Shown: one piece after another, positions 18,173-27,381 of the stretch | Position numbering within the stretch: position 1 is the first letter of the stretch | Layout of the letters: every line of letters starts with the position of its first letter | DNA from: Candidatus Hodarchaeota archaeon | GTDB lineage: Archaea > Asgardarchaeota > Heimdallarchaeia > Hodarchaeales > Hodarchaeaceae | Assembly: GCA_016839815.1 (NCBI GenBank) | Contig: JAEOTM010000057.1 | Span: forward strand, 26,346 to 90,345 | Reading direction: 5' to 3' | DNA: 64,000 nt | Notes under the pieces: generated by a model | What the model was told of the DNA's origin: nothing | The model's input: only the letters and a program-made list of their open reading frames with translations | Databases searched by the model: none | Program-made: the position numbers and the translations under genes

Positions 18173-18583
18173 ATGAATAAAAAAGTCAATTCCTCTGAAG
18201 AGGAATGGAGAGAGAAGTTATCTCTTAACCAATTTCGAATTCTTCGAGAAAAAGGTACTGAACCAGCTTTTACTGGTGAATTTTGGAATCATTTTGAAGA
18301 TGGACAATACATATGTGCAGGTTGTGATACAATTTTATTCGTTTCTGATACGAAATTTGAATCTAATTGTGGATGGCCAAGCTTCTCAGTTCCAGCAGAT
18401 GACGTTATTGATGAAAAAAAAGATGTTAGTCATGGAATGATCAGGACAGAAGTATTATGCAAAAACTGTGGTGGTCACCTTGGACATGTTTTTAATGATG
18501 GCCCCAAAGATAAAGGTGGTCTACGCTATTGTATCAATTCCCTCTCACTTATTTTTAAAGACAAGAAATCCAACTCTGATTAG
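18173..18583 (+). CDS. msrB: Peptide methionine-R-sulfoxide reductase MsrB
   Basis: The 136-residue protein has the full MsrB pattern. Zinc cysteines are C48/C51 (CAGC) and C96/C99 (CKNC); SNCGWPSF holds the resolving-position C66; and the catalytic cysteine is C120 in [10 protein letters not shown]. It reduces the R form of methionine sulfoxide in proteins. It starts 24 nt after the CBS gene and may be the last gene of the korAB unit. The partner MsrA is encoded 3.6 kb further on, on the other strand. Both enzymes imply exposure to oxidants. Confidence 0.93.
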   Translation: MNKKVNSSEEEWREKLSLNQFRILREKGTEPAFTGEFWNHFEDGQYICAGCDTILFVSDTKFESNCGWPSFSVPADDVIDEKKDVSHGMIRTEVLCKNCGGHLGHVFNDGPKDKGGLRYCINSLSLIFKDKKSNSD

Positions 18584-18637
18584 TCTAAGATCCTGTCAAA
18601 TTAAATTCCTTAGTACTCAAAGGATAAGAAATGCGGT

Positions 18638-19996
18638 TTAATACTGATTTCTCTTTTTTCTATACCTGTACAGAACGAGTGCTATAAGAAAAACATAAGG
18701 GAGAATTTGGCTAGAGGTCAAGTAAGGGAAACTATCACTTGTCATTTCTGTACTGGTGTCATTACTTTGAGTAGAAGATGCATTATATGGAGTACTTAAT
18801 GGATATGGATCAGAATTTTCGGCTTCTCCATGTATATTATAAGGGAAATCGACATAATTATCACTATCATCGTCCGGGATTGTCCAATCATCCCAGAAAT
18901 TATGAATAAATGTATTTCCAAAACCAGAGTCAAACGCCTGAGCCGTATTTGTTATGGAATTAACGAAAAAATTATTGTAGGATACATGGTTATTTGAGGT
19001 TGAATTAGTAAGTGATAATCCGTAGTTCTGAGAGTATTCAATGTTGTTTCGAATAATTGTTATATTATGGCAATCTTCAAGGGCACCTATACCATAATTA
19101 CTGTGTTGGGAGATCGAGTTGTTCTCAATTCTGAAGTTGGATGCCCATAAAATCTCAATTCCACTTATTCCATTGTAATAGATCAGATTATCGGTAATTG
19201 TGGAATTTCCAAATGCAAATTCATACTGAATTCCATTCATTTCATTGTGGTGAATTCTGTTTTTAGTAATATTTACAAGAAAATTGTCACCAAGGAAGAT
19301 ACCACATCGAGTATTATCATGAATATCATTTTCATATACTTCTGTATCACGAGTAAACATTAGAAATTCCAACCCCTCTCCATTCTCATAGACATTATTT
19401 CTAATAATTTTTACATGTTCAAAATCTTCTATACCTATTCCTTTCCAGGAATTCCTTGTGATTTCATTCTCAAATATTAGCGCGGCTCCATGGCCGAACA
19501 TTTCTATTCCCACATCATTATCTTCAATTACATTGTTCGATATAGTGGTATTCGAACCTTGCAGGAGAATCCCTGACCAAGCGTTATTGAAAATATGATT
19601 CATAGAAACTTTTATATTGTATGTATTCAAAAGTGATATTCCTAATTCTCCACCAGACAATTCATTTTTCTCGATAGTTACATGCAGTGATGTTCCTTCT
19701 ATCCTAATGAGTCTCTCATCAGCTTGAGAGATTGATAGATTTGAAATAATAAAAGGTGTGTTCGATGACCCATCACGAGTTCCATTTAAATCCCAGTTCT
19801 CAGCCCGAGCTTTAGATCTAAGATCTTCGTTATTTGTAATGTGAATAGGATCATGAACTTTAAAGTCTGCTGGTGAGTTAATGGACTGATTTTTAGAGCC
19901 TGAATTGATCAATAAATTTCCACTGTGTAAATTAATTACAATTACGGTACAAATACAGAGAATTAACAAATACTTTCGAGACACTACCTCGTCCAC
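18638..19996 (-). CDS. Secreted NosD-like parallel beta-helix protein with C-terminal membrane anchor
   Basis: The 452-residue protein starts at GTG 19996. It has a hydrophobic signal segment (residues 9-25) and then about ten right-handed beta-helix repeats of the NosD/PbH1 type, of the form NNxIxxNxxGIxL (residues about 75-370). A low-complexity Ser/Thr stalk, a membrane helix and a basic RYRKKRNQY tail end it. Such proteins sit on the cell surface and bind or cleave polysaccharides, or serve as periplasmic-type accessory proteins. Substrate unknown. It is convergent with msrB and monocistronic. Confidence 0.75.
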   Translation of the reverse strand: MDEVVSRKYLLILCICTVIVINLHSGNLLINSGSKNQSINSPADFKVHDPIHITNNEDLRSKARAENWDLNGTRDGSSNTPFIISNLSISQADERLIRIEGTSLHVTIEKNELSGGELGISLLNTYNIKVSMNHIFNNAWSGILLQGSNTTISNNVIEDNDVGIEMFGHGAALIFENEITRNSWKGIGIEDFEHVKIIRNNVYENGEGLEFLMFTRDTEVYENDIHDNTRCGIFLGDNFLVNITKNRIHHNEMNGIQYEFAFGNSTITDNLIYYNGISGIEILWASNFRIENNSISQHSNYGIGALEDCHNITIIRNNIEYSQNYGLSLTNSTSNNHVSYNNFFVNSITNTAQAFDSGFGNTFIHNFWDDWTIPDDDSDNYVDFPYNIHGEAENSDPYPLSTPYNASSTQSNDTSTEMTSDSFPYLTSSQILPYVFLIALVLYRYRKKRNQY

Positions 19997-20315
19997 TCCA
20001 ATCTATTCTTACCAAGTTCTTTTATTGGGAGAATGAAAGATATGACCTTTTCTGGATATTAATAGTTTATCTTTCTATGCAACACTTTTGACCGAAGAAG
20101 GTCTACGACTGAAAAAATGTTTTCTAGTCAAATTTAGGTTTAGATGCTTTCAATATAAGCATTAAAGGAATTTTTGGATATTTGTCAGGAAGTTGCCACC
20201 ACCTCTCTCTCTTCCAGAAAAGGATACATTTCCCAAGAGATAAATGGAGATTCAAGGATAAAATCTATTCTCATCAAATTTTGAAGAAGAAAAAGTATTA
20301 GAAATATTGCATTAC
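19997..20315. other. 319-bp gap holding a decayed methyltransferase fragment
   Basis: Most of the right half is a broken copy of the 3' end of the methyltransferase gene at 21308-22126 (separate entry). The left part should contain the promoter of the NosD-like gene; no clear TATA box was identified. Confidence 0.5.
20131..20285 (-). pseudogene. Decayed C-terminal fragment of the neighbouring SAM methyltransferase
   Basis: The minus strand matches the last 45-50 codons of the methyltransferase gene at 21308-22126. It encodes PFISWEMYPFLEERE, then a one-base deletion shifts the frame, after which RWWQLPDKYPKIPLM continues the alignment. The DNA is very similar over about 20186-20270. No 5' part of the gene is present, so this is a partial duplication remnant, not a gene. 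The two copies are 1.2 kb apart and flank the membrane/winged-helix gene. Confidence 0.75.
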
Positions 20316-21161
20316 TTAACCTGCTAATCTCCAAACAATTGCTTTCTTCTCCTTTGAAAGCCGTTTTACAACTCTATTTTCTTTCTCTAAGACAACTAAT
20401 GCGTTAGGAATACGATCTTTACAGTCATGTGAGATGACGGATGCTTTATCAATAATCTCTGCAGTAGTGGCTTCACCTAAGTCTTCTAGGATGGTAGATA
20501 TTGTGATTTTAGGATCAGGAAGTTTATTCATCAATCTTGTAGCCTCTATTACGAGAGTAATTCCAAGAATAACTTCAACCAACACAGCAATAAACACGCC
20601 GAGAGAAGAAAACCAGGTAAAACTAGGAAAAAATATGTGAGTCAGACTTTCTAGGAGATAACCCATAGATCCTCCTAATACTAGGAAGATACCTAAAAAA
20701 CTACTAAGGAATAATCCAAAAAAACGGGATTTGAAAGTTAAAAGTCCAATAAATATAAGATAGAACCCATAAACAATATGTGCTAGAAGAAACATGTTTA
20801 TAAAAAGCTTGATGTCAGCTAGAAGAAATACCATGCTAATAGTAAAAAGAATAACCTCTATAGACCTTGAAACTGAAGCAAATAATGAAAGTTTTCTACT
20901 TACAGACTTAAAAACATTGAAACCTGCTACAGTGACCATCAAATTAAAAAATAATATAATAAGCAAAGAAAATATTAGAACAAGAAAGATTAATCCATTA
21001 TCTACAAGATTCGCGACTGTTGTTCGGGTAGATTCTATCGGTACTGTAAATATCGTATCTAGAGAAAATAGTATGAGGAAAGTAAGAAAAGAGCTACCCA
21101 ATAATCCAATTCCCACGTTTCTCGCACACATTCGTCTTGTTAAAGGTATCTCTTGATTCAA
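20316..21161 (-). CDS. Membrane protein with C-terminal winged-helix domain
   Basis: This 281-residue protein has about six to seven membrane helices over residues 15-205. A soluble C-terminal domain follows (about 215-281) whose pattern, TISTILEDLGEATTAEI...LEKENRVVKRLSKE, is that of a winged helix. It may be a membrane-bound transcription regulator or simply a membrane protein with a protein-binding winged helix. I do not recognise a named family. It is single, between the intact methyltransferase gene and its broken copy. Confidence 0.5.
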   Translation of the reverse strand: MNQEIPLTRRMCARNVGIGLLGSSFLTFLILFSLDTIFTVPIESTRTTVANLVDNGLIFLVLIFSLLIILFFNLMVTVAGFNVFKSVSRKLSLFASVSRSIEVILFTISMVFLLADIKLFINMFLLAHIVYGFYLIFIGLLTFKSRFFGLFLSSFLGIFLVLGGSMGYLLESLTHIFFPSFTWFSSLGVFIAVLVEVILGITLVIEATRLMNKLPDPKITISTILEDLGEATTAEIIDKASVISHDCKDRIPNALVVLEKENRVVKRLSKEKKAIVWRLAG

Positions 21162-21307
21162 TTATTATCCTCTCTTTCTTAGTTAGAACCTTTGAGTGAA
21201 TCTTTGATTCGGATTGAATGTAAACTAGAATTTAAATATGGGTAAATAGGAACTCTCAGAGACATTAGAACATAGATCCTGAGGATCAATCAGATTTGAT
21301 TGATTCT

Positions 21308-22126
21308 TTACTTTGGTTTGGTAGCTTTTAAAGAAAACATTAGGGGAATCTTCTGAAATTTGTCAGGTAGGTGCCACCACCCCTCTCTTTCTTCCAGAAA
21401 AGGATACATTTCCCAAGAAATAAATGGAAATTCATGAATAAATTCAATCTGCAGGCCAGCATCTATTAAATTATTCACAATATATCCTAAATCATGTACC
21501 CAACCATATTCTCTAGTATTTTTTATTTTAACATCTCCACTCGCATAGGAGGAATCATAATCAAATGCTAAAGGTTCATCTTGATGAAAATAAGGATATC
21601 GAACCCGTAGTTCTGATTCATGTTCATCATCGAAAATTAACGCAGTAGGATGGCCTTCAGCAATATAAAAGAAACCACCTGGCTTTAAGTAATATGCAAT
21701 CATTTCAGCCCATTTCTTCAACTCTGGAAGCCAATAAATTGCCCCATGACTTGTGAACACAATATCAAACGACTCTTTAGTAAGGTCTGTCTGATCTAAT
21801 TTTTGTATTTCTGTTTGAATAAAGGTAGCATTGATCTCTAGTTCTTTACTGAGCTCTGAAGCTAGTCTGATCGCATTAGAGGAGAAATCAACACCTGTTA
21901 CACTCGCTCCAAGTCTTGCCCAAGATAATGTGTCTTTTCCAAAATGACATTGGAAATGTAATAATTTTTTTCCTTCTACATCTCCAACTTCTTTAACTTC
22001 CAAATCACTAATTGATATCCCTCCTTCTCGGAATTTCTTAATGTTATAAAATTCACTATCAAAATGAACTTCCGCGAGTTCTTCCCATCGTTTTTTATTC
22101 TCTTGAATGTAGTCTTTCATAACCAT
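21308..22126 (-). CDS. SAM-dependent class I methyltransferase
   Basis: The 272-residue protein has a Rossmann methyltransferase core. Motif I is the variant LLHFQCHFGKDTL (usual GxGxG replaced), with VTGVDFSSNAI next and the YYLKPGGFFYIAEGHP motif near residue 150. It resembles methyltransferase-11/25-type enzymes on small molecules. The C-terminal part is aromatic-rich and is the part duplicated in the pseudogene at 20131. Substrate unknown. It is 27 nt downstream of msrA on the same strand and may be co-transcribed with it. Start ATG 22126; an ATG two codons later is equally good. Confidence 0.75.
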   Translation of the reverse strand: MVMKDYIQENKKRWEELAEVHFDSEFYNIKKFREGGISISDLEVKEVGDVEGKKLLHFQCHFGKDTLSWARLGASVTGVDFSSNAIRLASELSKELEINATFIQTEIQKLDQTDLTKESFDIVFTSHGAIYWLPELKKWAEMIAYYLKPGGFFYIAEGHPTALIFDDEHESELRVRYPYFHQDEPLAFDYDSSYASGDVKIKNTREYGWVHDLGYIVNNLIDAGLQIEFIHEFPFISWEMYPFLEEREGWWHLPDKFQKIPLMFSLKATKPK

Positions 22127-22153
22127 TCTCCAAAAATTTTTTCTCTTTTGTCA

Positions 22154-22708
22154 CTAAAGGATAGGTTTCAATTTGTGATTAAATTTCTGACGGATCTTTG
22201 ATATTTTAGGTGATATAACAAACGAGCAATAGGCTTGTGTAGGATTATTTTTGTAATAATCTTGATGATAATCCTCGGCAGGATAGAAAATGTTAAATGG
22301 AGTTAATTCTGTGACAATTGGATCCTTCCAAATCTTTTTTTGTTCTAGAGATTTGATTGCATATGCAGCCTCTTCCCATTGACTATCAGAATGAAAAAAA
22401 ATCACTGATCGATACTGTGTTCCAATATCATTTCCTTGTCTATTGAGCTGTGTGGGATCATGTATAGCAAAGAAGATTTCTAAGATTTCATTAAAGGAAA
22501 TAACTTTTGGATCAAACGAAATTTGTACAACTTCCGCATGACCCGTTGTCCCTGTGCATACTTGTTCATATGTAGGGTTATTAACTTTCCCACCCGAATA
22601 ACCAGAAATTACCTTGGTAACTCCTTGAATTTCCGAAAAAATTGCTTCAAGACACCAAAAACAACCTCCTCCCAGAATAGCTACTGATTTAGATCCATCG
22701 GTGGGCAT
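22154..22708 (-). CDS. msrA: Peptide methionine-S-sulfoxide reductase MsrA
   Basis: The 184-residue protein has the MsrA signature [12 protein letters not shown] with catalytic C16, followed by [22 protein letters not shown], the [24 protein letters not shown] block, and AEDYHQDY. The length is normal. It repairs the S form of methionine sulfoxide, complementing the MsrB encoded at 18173. It lies just upstream of a methyltransferase gene on the minus strand. Confidence 0.95.
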   Translation of the reverse strand: MPTDGSKSVAILGGGCFWCLEAIFSEIQGVTKVISGYSGGKVNNPTYEQVCTGTTGHAEVVQISFDPKVISFNEILEIFFAIHDPTQLNRQGNDIGTQYRSVIFFHSDSQWEEAAYAIKSLEQKKIWKDPIVTELTPFNIFYPAEDYHQDYYKNNPTQAYCSFVISPKISKIRQKFNHKLKPIL

Positions 22709-22800
22709 ACCAATTCACTTCTTGCTATATGAATCAGTAATTCATATGTGTAAATCCAATTTTCTCCGATTTTCATATTTCTTGTATCTTTACGGAATCA

Positions 22801-23772
22801 TTACTCTATCGCAACAACTATTCTCCCCTTAGCATGACCTGTTTCGTAATGTCGATGAGCATCAGCAATTTGATGTAAGGGATACACTTTGTCAATGACT
22901 GATTTGATCTTGCCTTTTTCAATCCATTCCCTTAGCAAATTAAGATCATCAAAATTTCCCAACATCCCTGATTTAATTTTCTTGTTAGTAAATTTACTAG
23001 TAATCATTTGAAGTAGGTGCTTTTTTGGGTTATAAAAATCAACAGTTATGTAAACTCCTTTTTCTGTTAGAGAATTCTTACACTTTGAGAATGTACTTTT
23101 TCCAACAGCATCGAATATAGTATCATAGACTTGACCATTTTTAGTGAAATCCTCTTCTCTATAATCAATTACATAATCTGCACCAAGGTCTTTTACCATA
23201 CTCAGATTACTTGTCCCACATACACCAGTAACTTCAGTTTCATATACATGTTTAGCAATTTGTACAGCAAGAGTACCAATTCCACCTGAAGCACCATTGA
23301 TAAGAATAGTTTGACCTGGCTTAATTTTCGCCAAATCTTTAAGAGCAGCTAATGCAGGTATCGCACCACCGACTACTGAGGCAGCTTCTTGAAAACTCAT
23401 GTTGGAGGGTTTTATGGCTAACTCCGCATTGGCGGAAATAGTCATATATTCAGCACACGCACCACCTTTCTTGGAAAGTCCATAAACCTGATCACCTTTC
23501 TTGTAATTTGTCACTTTATTCCCTACAGAAACAATTTCACCCGAAAAATCTAACCCTGGGATCTTCACTCGCGGTTTACGGATTCCGCTCATGAATATTC
23601 TATCAATTCCTGAAAGTACCTTTCTTCCACTTCGAAACGTAATATCCATCGCTTGCATTGCTGATGCATAATTTCTTATTAGCACTTCATTCTCTTTGGG
23701 GGTTGGTTTCTCTAAATCCTTTATTTTTAAAACTTCAGGAGGACCAAAATTTTCACAAACTATACCTTTCAT
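22801..23772 (-). CDS. Medium-chain dehydrogenase/reductase (quinone oxidoreductase-like, zinc-free)
   Basis: The 323-residue protein is an MDR-superfamily NAD(P)H oxidoreductase. It has a GroES-like N-terminal half and a nucleotide-binding INGASGGIGTLAVQIAKH motif near residue 160. The catalytic-zinc cysteine/histidine set of alcohol dehydrogenases is absent, so it is closer to quinone oxidoreductase/enoyl reductase. It follows the TetR gene by 2 nt, so the regulator probably controls it. That layout is common for detoxification of electrophiles or quinones. The exact substrate is not deducible. Confidence 0.82.
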   Translation of the reverse strand: MKGIVCENFGPPEVLKIKDLEKPTPKENEVLIRNYASAMQAMDITFRSGRKVLSGIDRIFMSGIRKPRVKIPGLDFSGEIVSVGNKVTNYKKGDQVYGLSKKGGACAEYMTISANAELAIKPSNMSFQEAASVVGGAIPALAALKDLAKIKPGQTILINGASGGIGTLAVQIAKHVYETEVTGVCGTSNLSMVKDLGADYVIDYREEDFTKNGQVYDTIFDAVGKSTFSKCKNSLTEKGVYITVDFYNPKKHLLQMITSKFTNKKIKSGMLGNFDDLNLLREWIEKGKIKSVIDKVYPLHQIADAHRHYETGHAKGRIVVAIE

Positions 23773-23774
23773 TT

Positions 23775-24539
23775 TTATTCTTCTCCTATCGTTTTTCCTT
23801 TCAGTTGTTTACTTCTTAAAAATATAGCTATCAAATCTAAGGTATTTGTAACAATCGTTTCTTCTTCCAAACCAATTCTCTTTAACATTGGTTTATTTAA
23901 ATCCATTCCAAAAACTATTCCAGAAATCATCACATAAAGATGATTAACAGCCTGTTCAGCTTCTAGTTCATTGTCGATACTACCATCCTTTTTTCCATTT
24001 TTAACAGCTCTGATCCATAATTCAGCGTTTTTAGCAAGTCCTATATAGAAATTTATCATGTTAAGTTCTTCTAAATAACTAACCACTTTTTCTGTTTTTC
24101 TAGTTCCCTTACTTTCAACGACATACTCATGTATATCTTCGATGGGTATATCTTTATCAGTAATGTACTTATAGAACTCTGCTAATATAGAAAAGAATAC
24201 TAGCATCTCACGTCTTCCTTTGAAAGAATTATCACAAAAGAATAATAGTTGTTCAATACCAGTTAATTGAGAGGGAAAATTATTTTCAGTGTATTCATTC
24301 GCATCTTGAAGTATTTGTGCACCTAAACCAAAAAAAATGTCATTCTTGTTTTTAAAATAATTATATATCGTTTTTCTACTTACAAATGCTTCTTCGGCGA
24401 TATCCTCTACTGTGACATCATTAATTTGTTTTTCTAAGAGAAGTTCATGTGTAACTTTCAGGATTTCCATTCCAGTCCTTTCTTTTTTTCTATTACGTAA
24501 CTTTTGTTTCTTTGACACTGATTTTACTTCCTCTCGCAA
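23775..24539 (-). CDS. TetR-family transcriptional regulator
   Basis: The 254-residue protein starts at TTG 24539. After a basic N-terminal extension (RNRKKERTG), residues about 22-75 form the TetR HTH: ILKVTHELL...VTVEDIAEEAFVSRKTIYNYFKNKNDIF. The rest is an all-helical ligand domain. It is the first gene of a two-gene unit with the MDR reductase and is divergent from a membrane protein gene. A 36-bp imperfect palindrome in between is the likely operator. It probably represses both sides until a small hydrophobic ligand binds. Confidence 0.87.
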   Translation of the reverse strand: MREEVKSVSKKQKLRNRKKERTGMEILKVTHELLLEKQINDVTVEDIAEEAFVSRKTIYNYFKNKNDIFFGLGAQILQDANEYTENNFPSQLTGIEQLLFFCDNSFKGRREMLVFFSILAEFYKYITDKDIPIEDIHEYVVESKGTRKTEKVVSYLEELNMINFYIGLAKNAELWIRAVKNGKKDGSIDNELEAEQAVNHLYVMISGIVFGMDLNKPMLKRIGLEEETIVTNTLDLIAIFLRSKQLKGKTIGEE

Positions 24540-24570
24540 TTATAACAATACAGTCAACGTAAAATTCACA

Positions 24571-24582
24571 GTATATATAAAG
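24571..24582 (-). promoter_or_regulatory. TATA box of the TetR gene
   Basis: Read on the minus strand this is CTTTATATATAC, ending about 32 bases before the TTG start at 24539. That is the spacing of an archaeal leaderless or short-leader transcript. Confidence 0.5.
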
Positions 24583-24618
24583 TTTCACATCCAAAGTATT
24601 TATATACTTATTGTGAAA
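24583..24618. promoter_or_regulatory. Probable TetR operator (imperfect 36-bp palindrome) overlapping a TATA box
   Basis: Outer arms TTTCACA (24583-24589) and TGTGAAA (24612-24618) enclose inner arms AAGTAT and ATACTT around TTAT. The inner part, TTTATATACTTA at 24599-24610, also looks like the TATA box of the + strand gene starting at 24664. A regulator bound here would block both divergent promoters. Confidence 0.5.
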
Positions 24619-24663
24619 ATTTATACATGCCATGTAAACTTTGGTTTCAATTTGGTGAGTATC

Positions 24664-25326
24664 ATGAATGTTAATCAAACTTGGAAAAATTTGTATAAAG
24701 CAAGTGGGCTTTCTCTGTTCACATCTGCTTTAATTGTAATTATATTCGTACTATTTGTAATTGGTACGCAACAAACCCTTCCACTCCCTGCAGAGGAAAC
24801 CCTTGAAGATCCTGTCTTTCCAATCGCTCTTTTCATTTTTGCCGTGATTGGAGAGATGCTTTTGATGCTTGGAATGCTAGGGCTATACTCTTCTCTGAAA
24901 GATGATAACCAGACTTCCATGTTATTTGCAGCCACATTATGGATAACAGCAGTCATCATGTTCCTAGTTTCCCGTGGTTTAATCATTACACTTCTTTCGG
25001 TAAGCGATATGTACATTTCTGCTGCGAGTGAAAGCATGAAAACCTCATATTTGGCATTGGCCGAATATACAATAGAGTTACAAAACACTTTCGCAACAAT
25101 GGCTTTAATTCTCCTTAATGCTGCAACTATAATTATAGGTTGGGTTATGCTGAAAACAAAAATATTTGGTGAACGTTTAGGTTACTTGACTGTCATTGCT
25201 GGCATATATACTCTCTTTACGCCATTCCTAGTTATTATGGGTTTTCCTATACTGGGATTTATTGGCTTAGTGTTATCATTCGCTTGGCAAGCGTTTGCAG
25301 GTTTCAAACTCTATAAACTCGGTTAG
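24664..25326 (+). CDS. DUF4386-like integral membrane protein
   Basis: The reading frame is open from 24412, but the first 84 codons overlap the TetR gene and the operator. The ATG at 24664, 60 bases after a TATA box, is the likely start, giving 220 residues. The protein has about six membrane helices and short loops, with an overall look of DUF4386-type proteins. Function unknown. It is divergent from the TetR-reductase unit and shares the presumed operator, so it may help export or tolerate the compound sensed by TetR. Confidence 0.65.
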   Translation: MNVNQTWKNLYKASGLSLFTSALIVIIFVLFVIGTQQTLPLPAEETLEDPVFPIALFIFAVIGEMLLMLGMLGLYSSLKDDNQTSMLFAATLWITAVIMFLVSRGLIITLLSVSDMYISAASESMKTSYLALAEYTIELQNTFATMALILLNAATIIIGWVMLKTKIFGERLGYLTVIAGIYTLFTPFLVIMGFPILGFIGLVLSFAWQAFAGFKLYKLG

Positions 25327-25437
25327 GATATCTTCACCTTCTTTTTTTTATTTCCATCTATGCTTCATATATCAAACTGTAAAAGAATTACCAGTTTCAT
25401 TTCATATATAATCTAACTCAAAGTTTCCTCTCTAACT

Positions 25438-27336
25438 ATGAATTCTCTTCACGAACCAGAGAAAAATCCAAATAACTTACATTCCGATCAAACCGCTGAC
25501 TTAAAAACAGTTCTCATGATTGCTATTCCTTTTGGACTCTTCTTCAACTTTATTAATTTGTACCTATCAATTTCCATGGGTTTCATCTCCATTGGTTTGG
25601 GGGGAATCTTTGCTTTGTTACTAGGGAAATTCATTCTTAGTAAGAAAGGAATTGATAAACGATCAAATTTAACTCTTATTGCAATCGCCTTTGGTGCTAG
25701 CCTTTCAGCTGAAGCTAGTCGTACATTACTGTTTTTAATCTGGCTTGCATTGAATGCGGATGGAATTGGTGATTTTGGTTTTGAACGTCCCTCCTGGTTA
25801 CTCCCTGGAGATGAGATTATATCCAATACGATTATATTTAGCGATACTTGGATTCAACCTATCTTATTACATTGGTTTTTAATGCTTGTACCAGGTGTTA
25901 TGGGTATCTTTCTTGGATTGTTGTTGAAAAATCGATTTATTCATGATGATGAAGAATATCCATTCCCAGATCAGATAATCCAAACCGAAGTTATTAATGT
26001 GTTGACAGAACAAACTGAAAAATTACCTCTTTTCGCAAAATCTGCATTAATTGGATTTATAGTGAGTGCAGGAACATTATTTCTAGGTTTTAGTTATATT
26101 GATATTTCTCAACCTCAGAATGGGTGGATCTTAGGACTATCACTTGGGATCATAGGAGTTGCTTTGTTTTCAGTTGGATTCATCATTAATAGACCAAAAA
26201 TGACCTTCGCAGCAGGTATTGCGTCTATCTGTATCTATGGCCCTGTGTTAGGCCCATTACTTTTGGAAAAGTCCCCTGAAGGAACTGAATTTTATACTTT
26301 TTTTGTCTCGGGGTTGGAGGATGTGTATTTATCATTTACGATTGGTTTTTTACTTGGAGCATTAATATTATCTGGGATTTTCTACTCTATAATCAAGAAG
26401 ATCTTCCCTAAGTTAGTAAAAAATAACACATCGAAAAAAAATAACTCTATCGATTCTTGTTCTGAAACCTTAACCGATGAAGAGGAGAAGGATGAAATCG
26501 ATACTCCTCAAATTTATACAGGTAAAGAGAGCAATTGGAAAGACACGATTCTCACGGTGAGGACCCTAAACTTTATCTTGGTGTATGGTGTTTTACTCCT
26601 TCTGTGCGTTGCATTTGTGTATTACTTCAGAATTCTTGGAGATAATCTTCTTATAACATTTTTAGTCGTGTTTTGGATAATGGGGATCGGTTCTGTAGTC
26701 ACTTTCTACATATCTATCTCAAGTGCTGCAAAATCATCAACTTCTATCTCTCCTCCATTTATCTTCGATTTATTACCCATTTATCTTGTGGGTATTCGTA
26801 ATAAGTATACACCATTTATAGCTACACCTGTACCAGAAATTCGAGAGGGAAGAACTCTTGTGGTTGCATATAAATTGGCACAGATGACAAAAACTGATGA
26901 CATATTTGTCCTAAAGACTTTCTTTGTGGGTTACCTTGCCGCAGCGATGACAACTCCCTTCTTTGCTTTGATTCTGTGGTCTACAATCGGTATTGGAACT
27001 CCAGAATTTCCTGCACCTACATTTCCGTTTGAAGCTGCTCTATTATCAGTGTTTGCATCAGGAGACATAGGCGCTGTCATTGAACTTGGTGAATTGTTAC
27101 TAGGAGGTCTTTTGGGTATGTTGGCTGGGGCTAATATGGGATTAGGTTTTGTATTAGCCTTTTTCTTTCCTCCACACATGGCTATTCCCATTACCCTGGG
27201 AGGAGTGCTGAGAGTATTAGCAAACAAACAATATGGTATAGAAAAAGTGAAAGATAAAGGAGTTACCATCTTGACAGGAGTTAGTGTAGGTGCAAGTGCA
27301 GTATTAATCCCCTTAGTAATACTAAGTCTCTTGTGA
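25438..27336 (+). CDS. OPT-family oligopeptide/metal-chelate transporter
   Basis: The 632-residue protein has about 14-16 membrane helices. The N-terminal FNFINLYLSISMGFISIGLGG segment and the glycine-rich LLGGLLGMLAGANMGLGF segment near the C-terminus are typical of OPT/YSL transporters. Those are proton-driven importers of peptides or siderophore-metal chelates. A charged 60-residue loop near residues 325-370 divides the two halves. It lies 45 nt upstream of the E1-alpha gene on the same strand. Whether it is co-transcribed with it is not clear. Substrate unknown. Confidence 0.72.
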   Translation: MNSLHEPEKNPNNLHSDQTADLKTVLMIAIPFGLFFNFINLYLSISMGFISIGLGGIFALLLGKFILSKKGIDKRSNLTLIAIAFGASLSAEASRTLLFLIWLALNADGIGDFGFERPSWLLPGDEIISNTIIFSDTWIQPILLHWFLMLVPGVMGIFLGLLLKNRFIHDDEEYPFPDQIIQTEVINVLTEQTEKLPLFAKSALIGFIVSAGTLFLGFSYIDISQPQNGWILGLSLGIIGVALFSVGFIINRPKMTFAAGIASICIYGPVLGPLLLEKSPEGTEFYTFFVSGLEDVYLSFTIGFLLGALILSGIFYSIIKKIFPKLVKNNTSKKNNSIDSCSETLTDEEEKDEIDTPQIYTGKESNWKDTILTVRTLNFILVYGVLLLLCVAFVYYFRILGDNLLITFLVVFWIMGIGSVVTFYISISSAAKSSTSISPPFIFDLLPIYLVGIRNKYTPFIATPVPEIREGRTLVVAYKLAQMTKTDDIFVLKTFFVGYLAAAMTTPFFALILWSTIGIGTPEFPAPTFPFEAALLSVFASGDIGAVIELGELLLGGLLGMLAGANMGLGFVLAFFFPPHMAIPITLGGVLRVLANKQYGIEKVKDKGVTILTGVSVGASAVLIPLVILSLL

Positions 27337-27381
27337 ATAATTTTATAGTTACAACTGAGTAGAGGTGAGAGTCAATAGAAA

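Noticed and set aside
24412..24663. Extending the DUF4386-like gene upstream to 24412
   Set aside because: The extension overlaps the TetR gene and the operator, and the first good ATG follows the TATA box at 24664.
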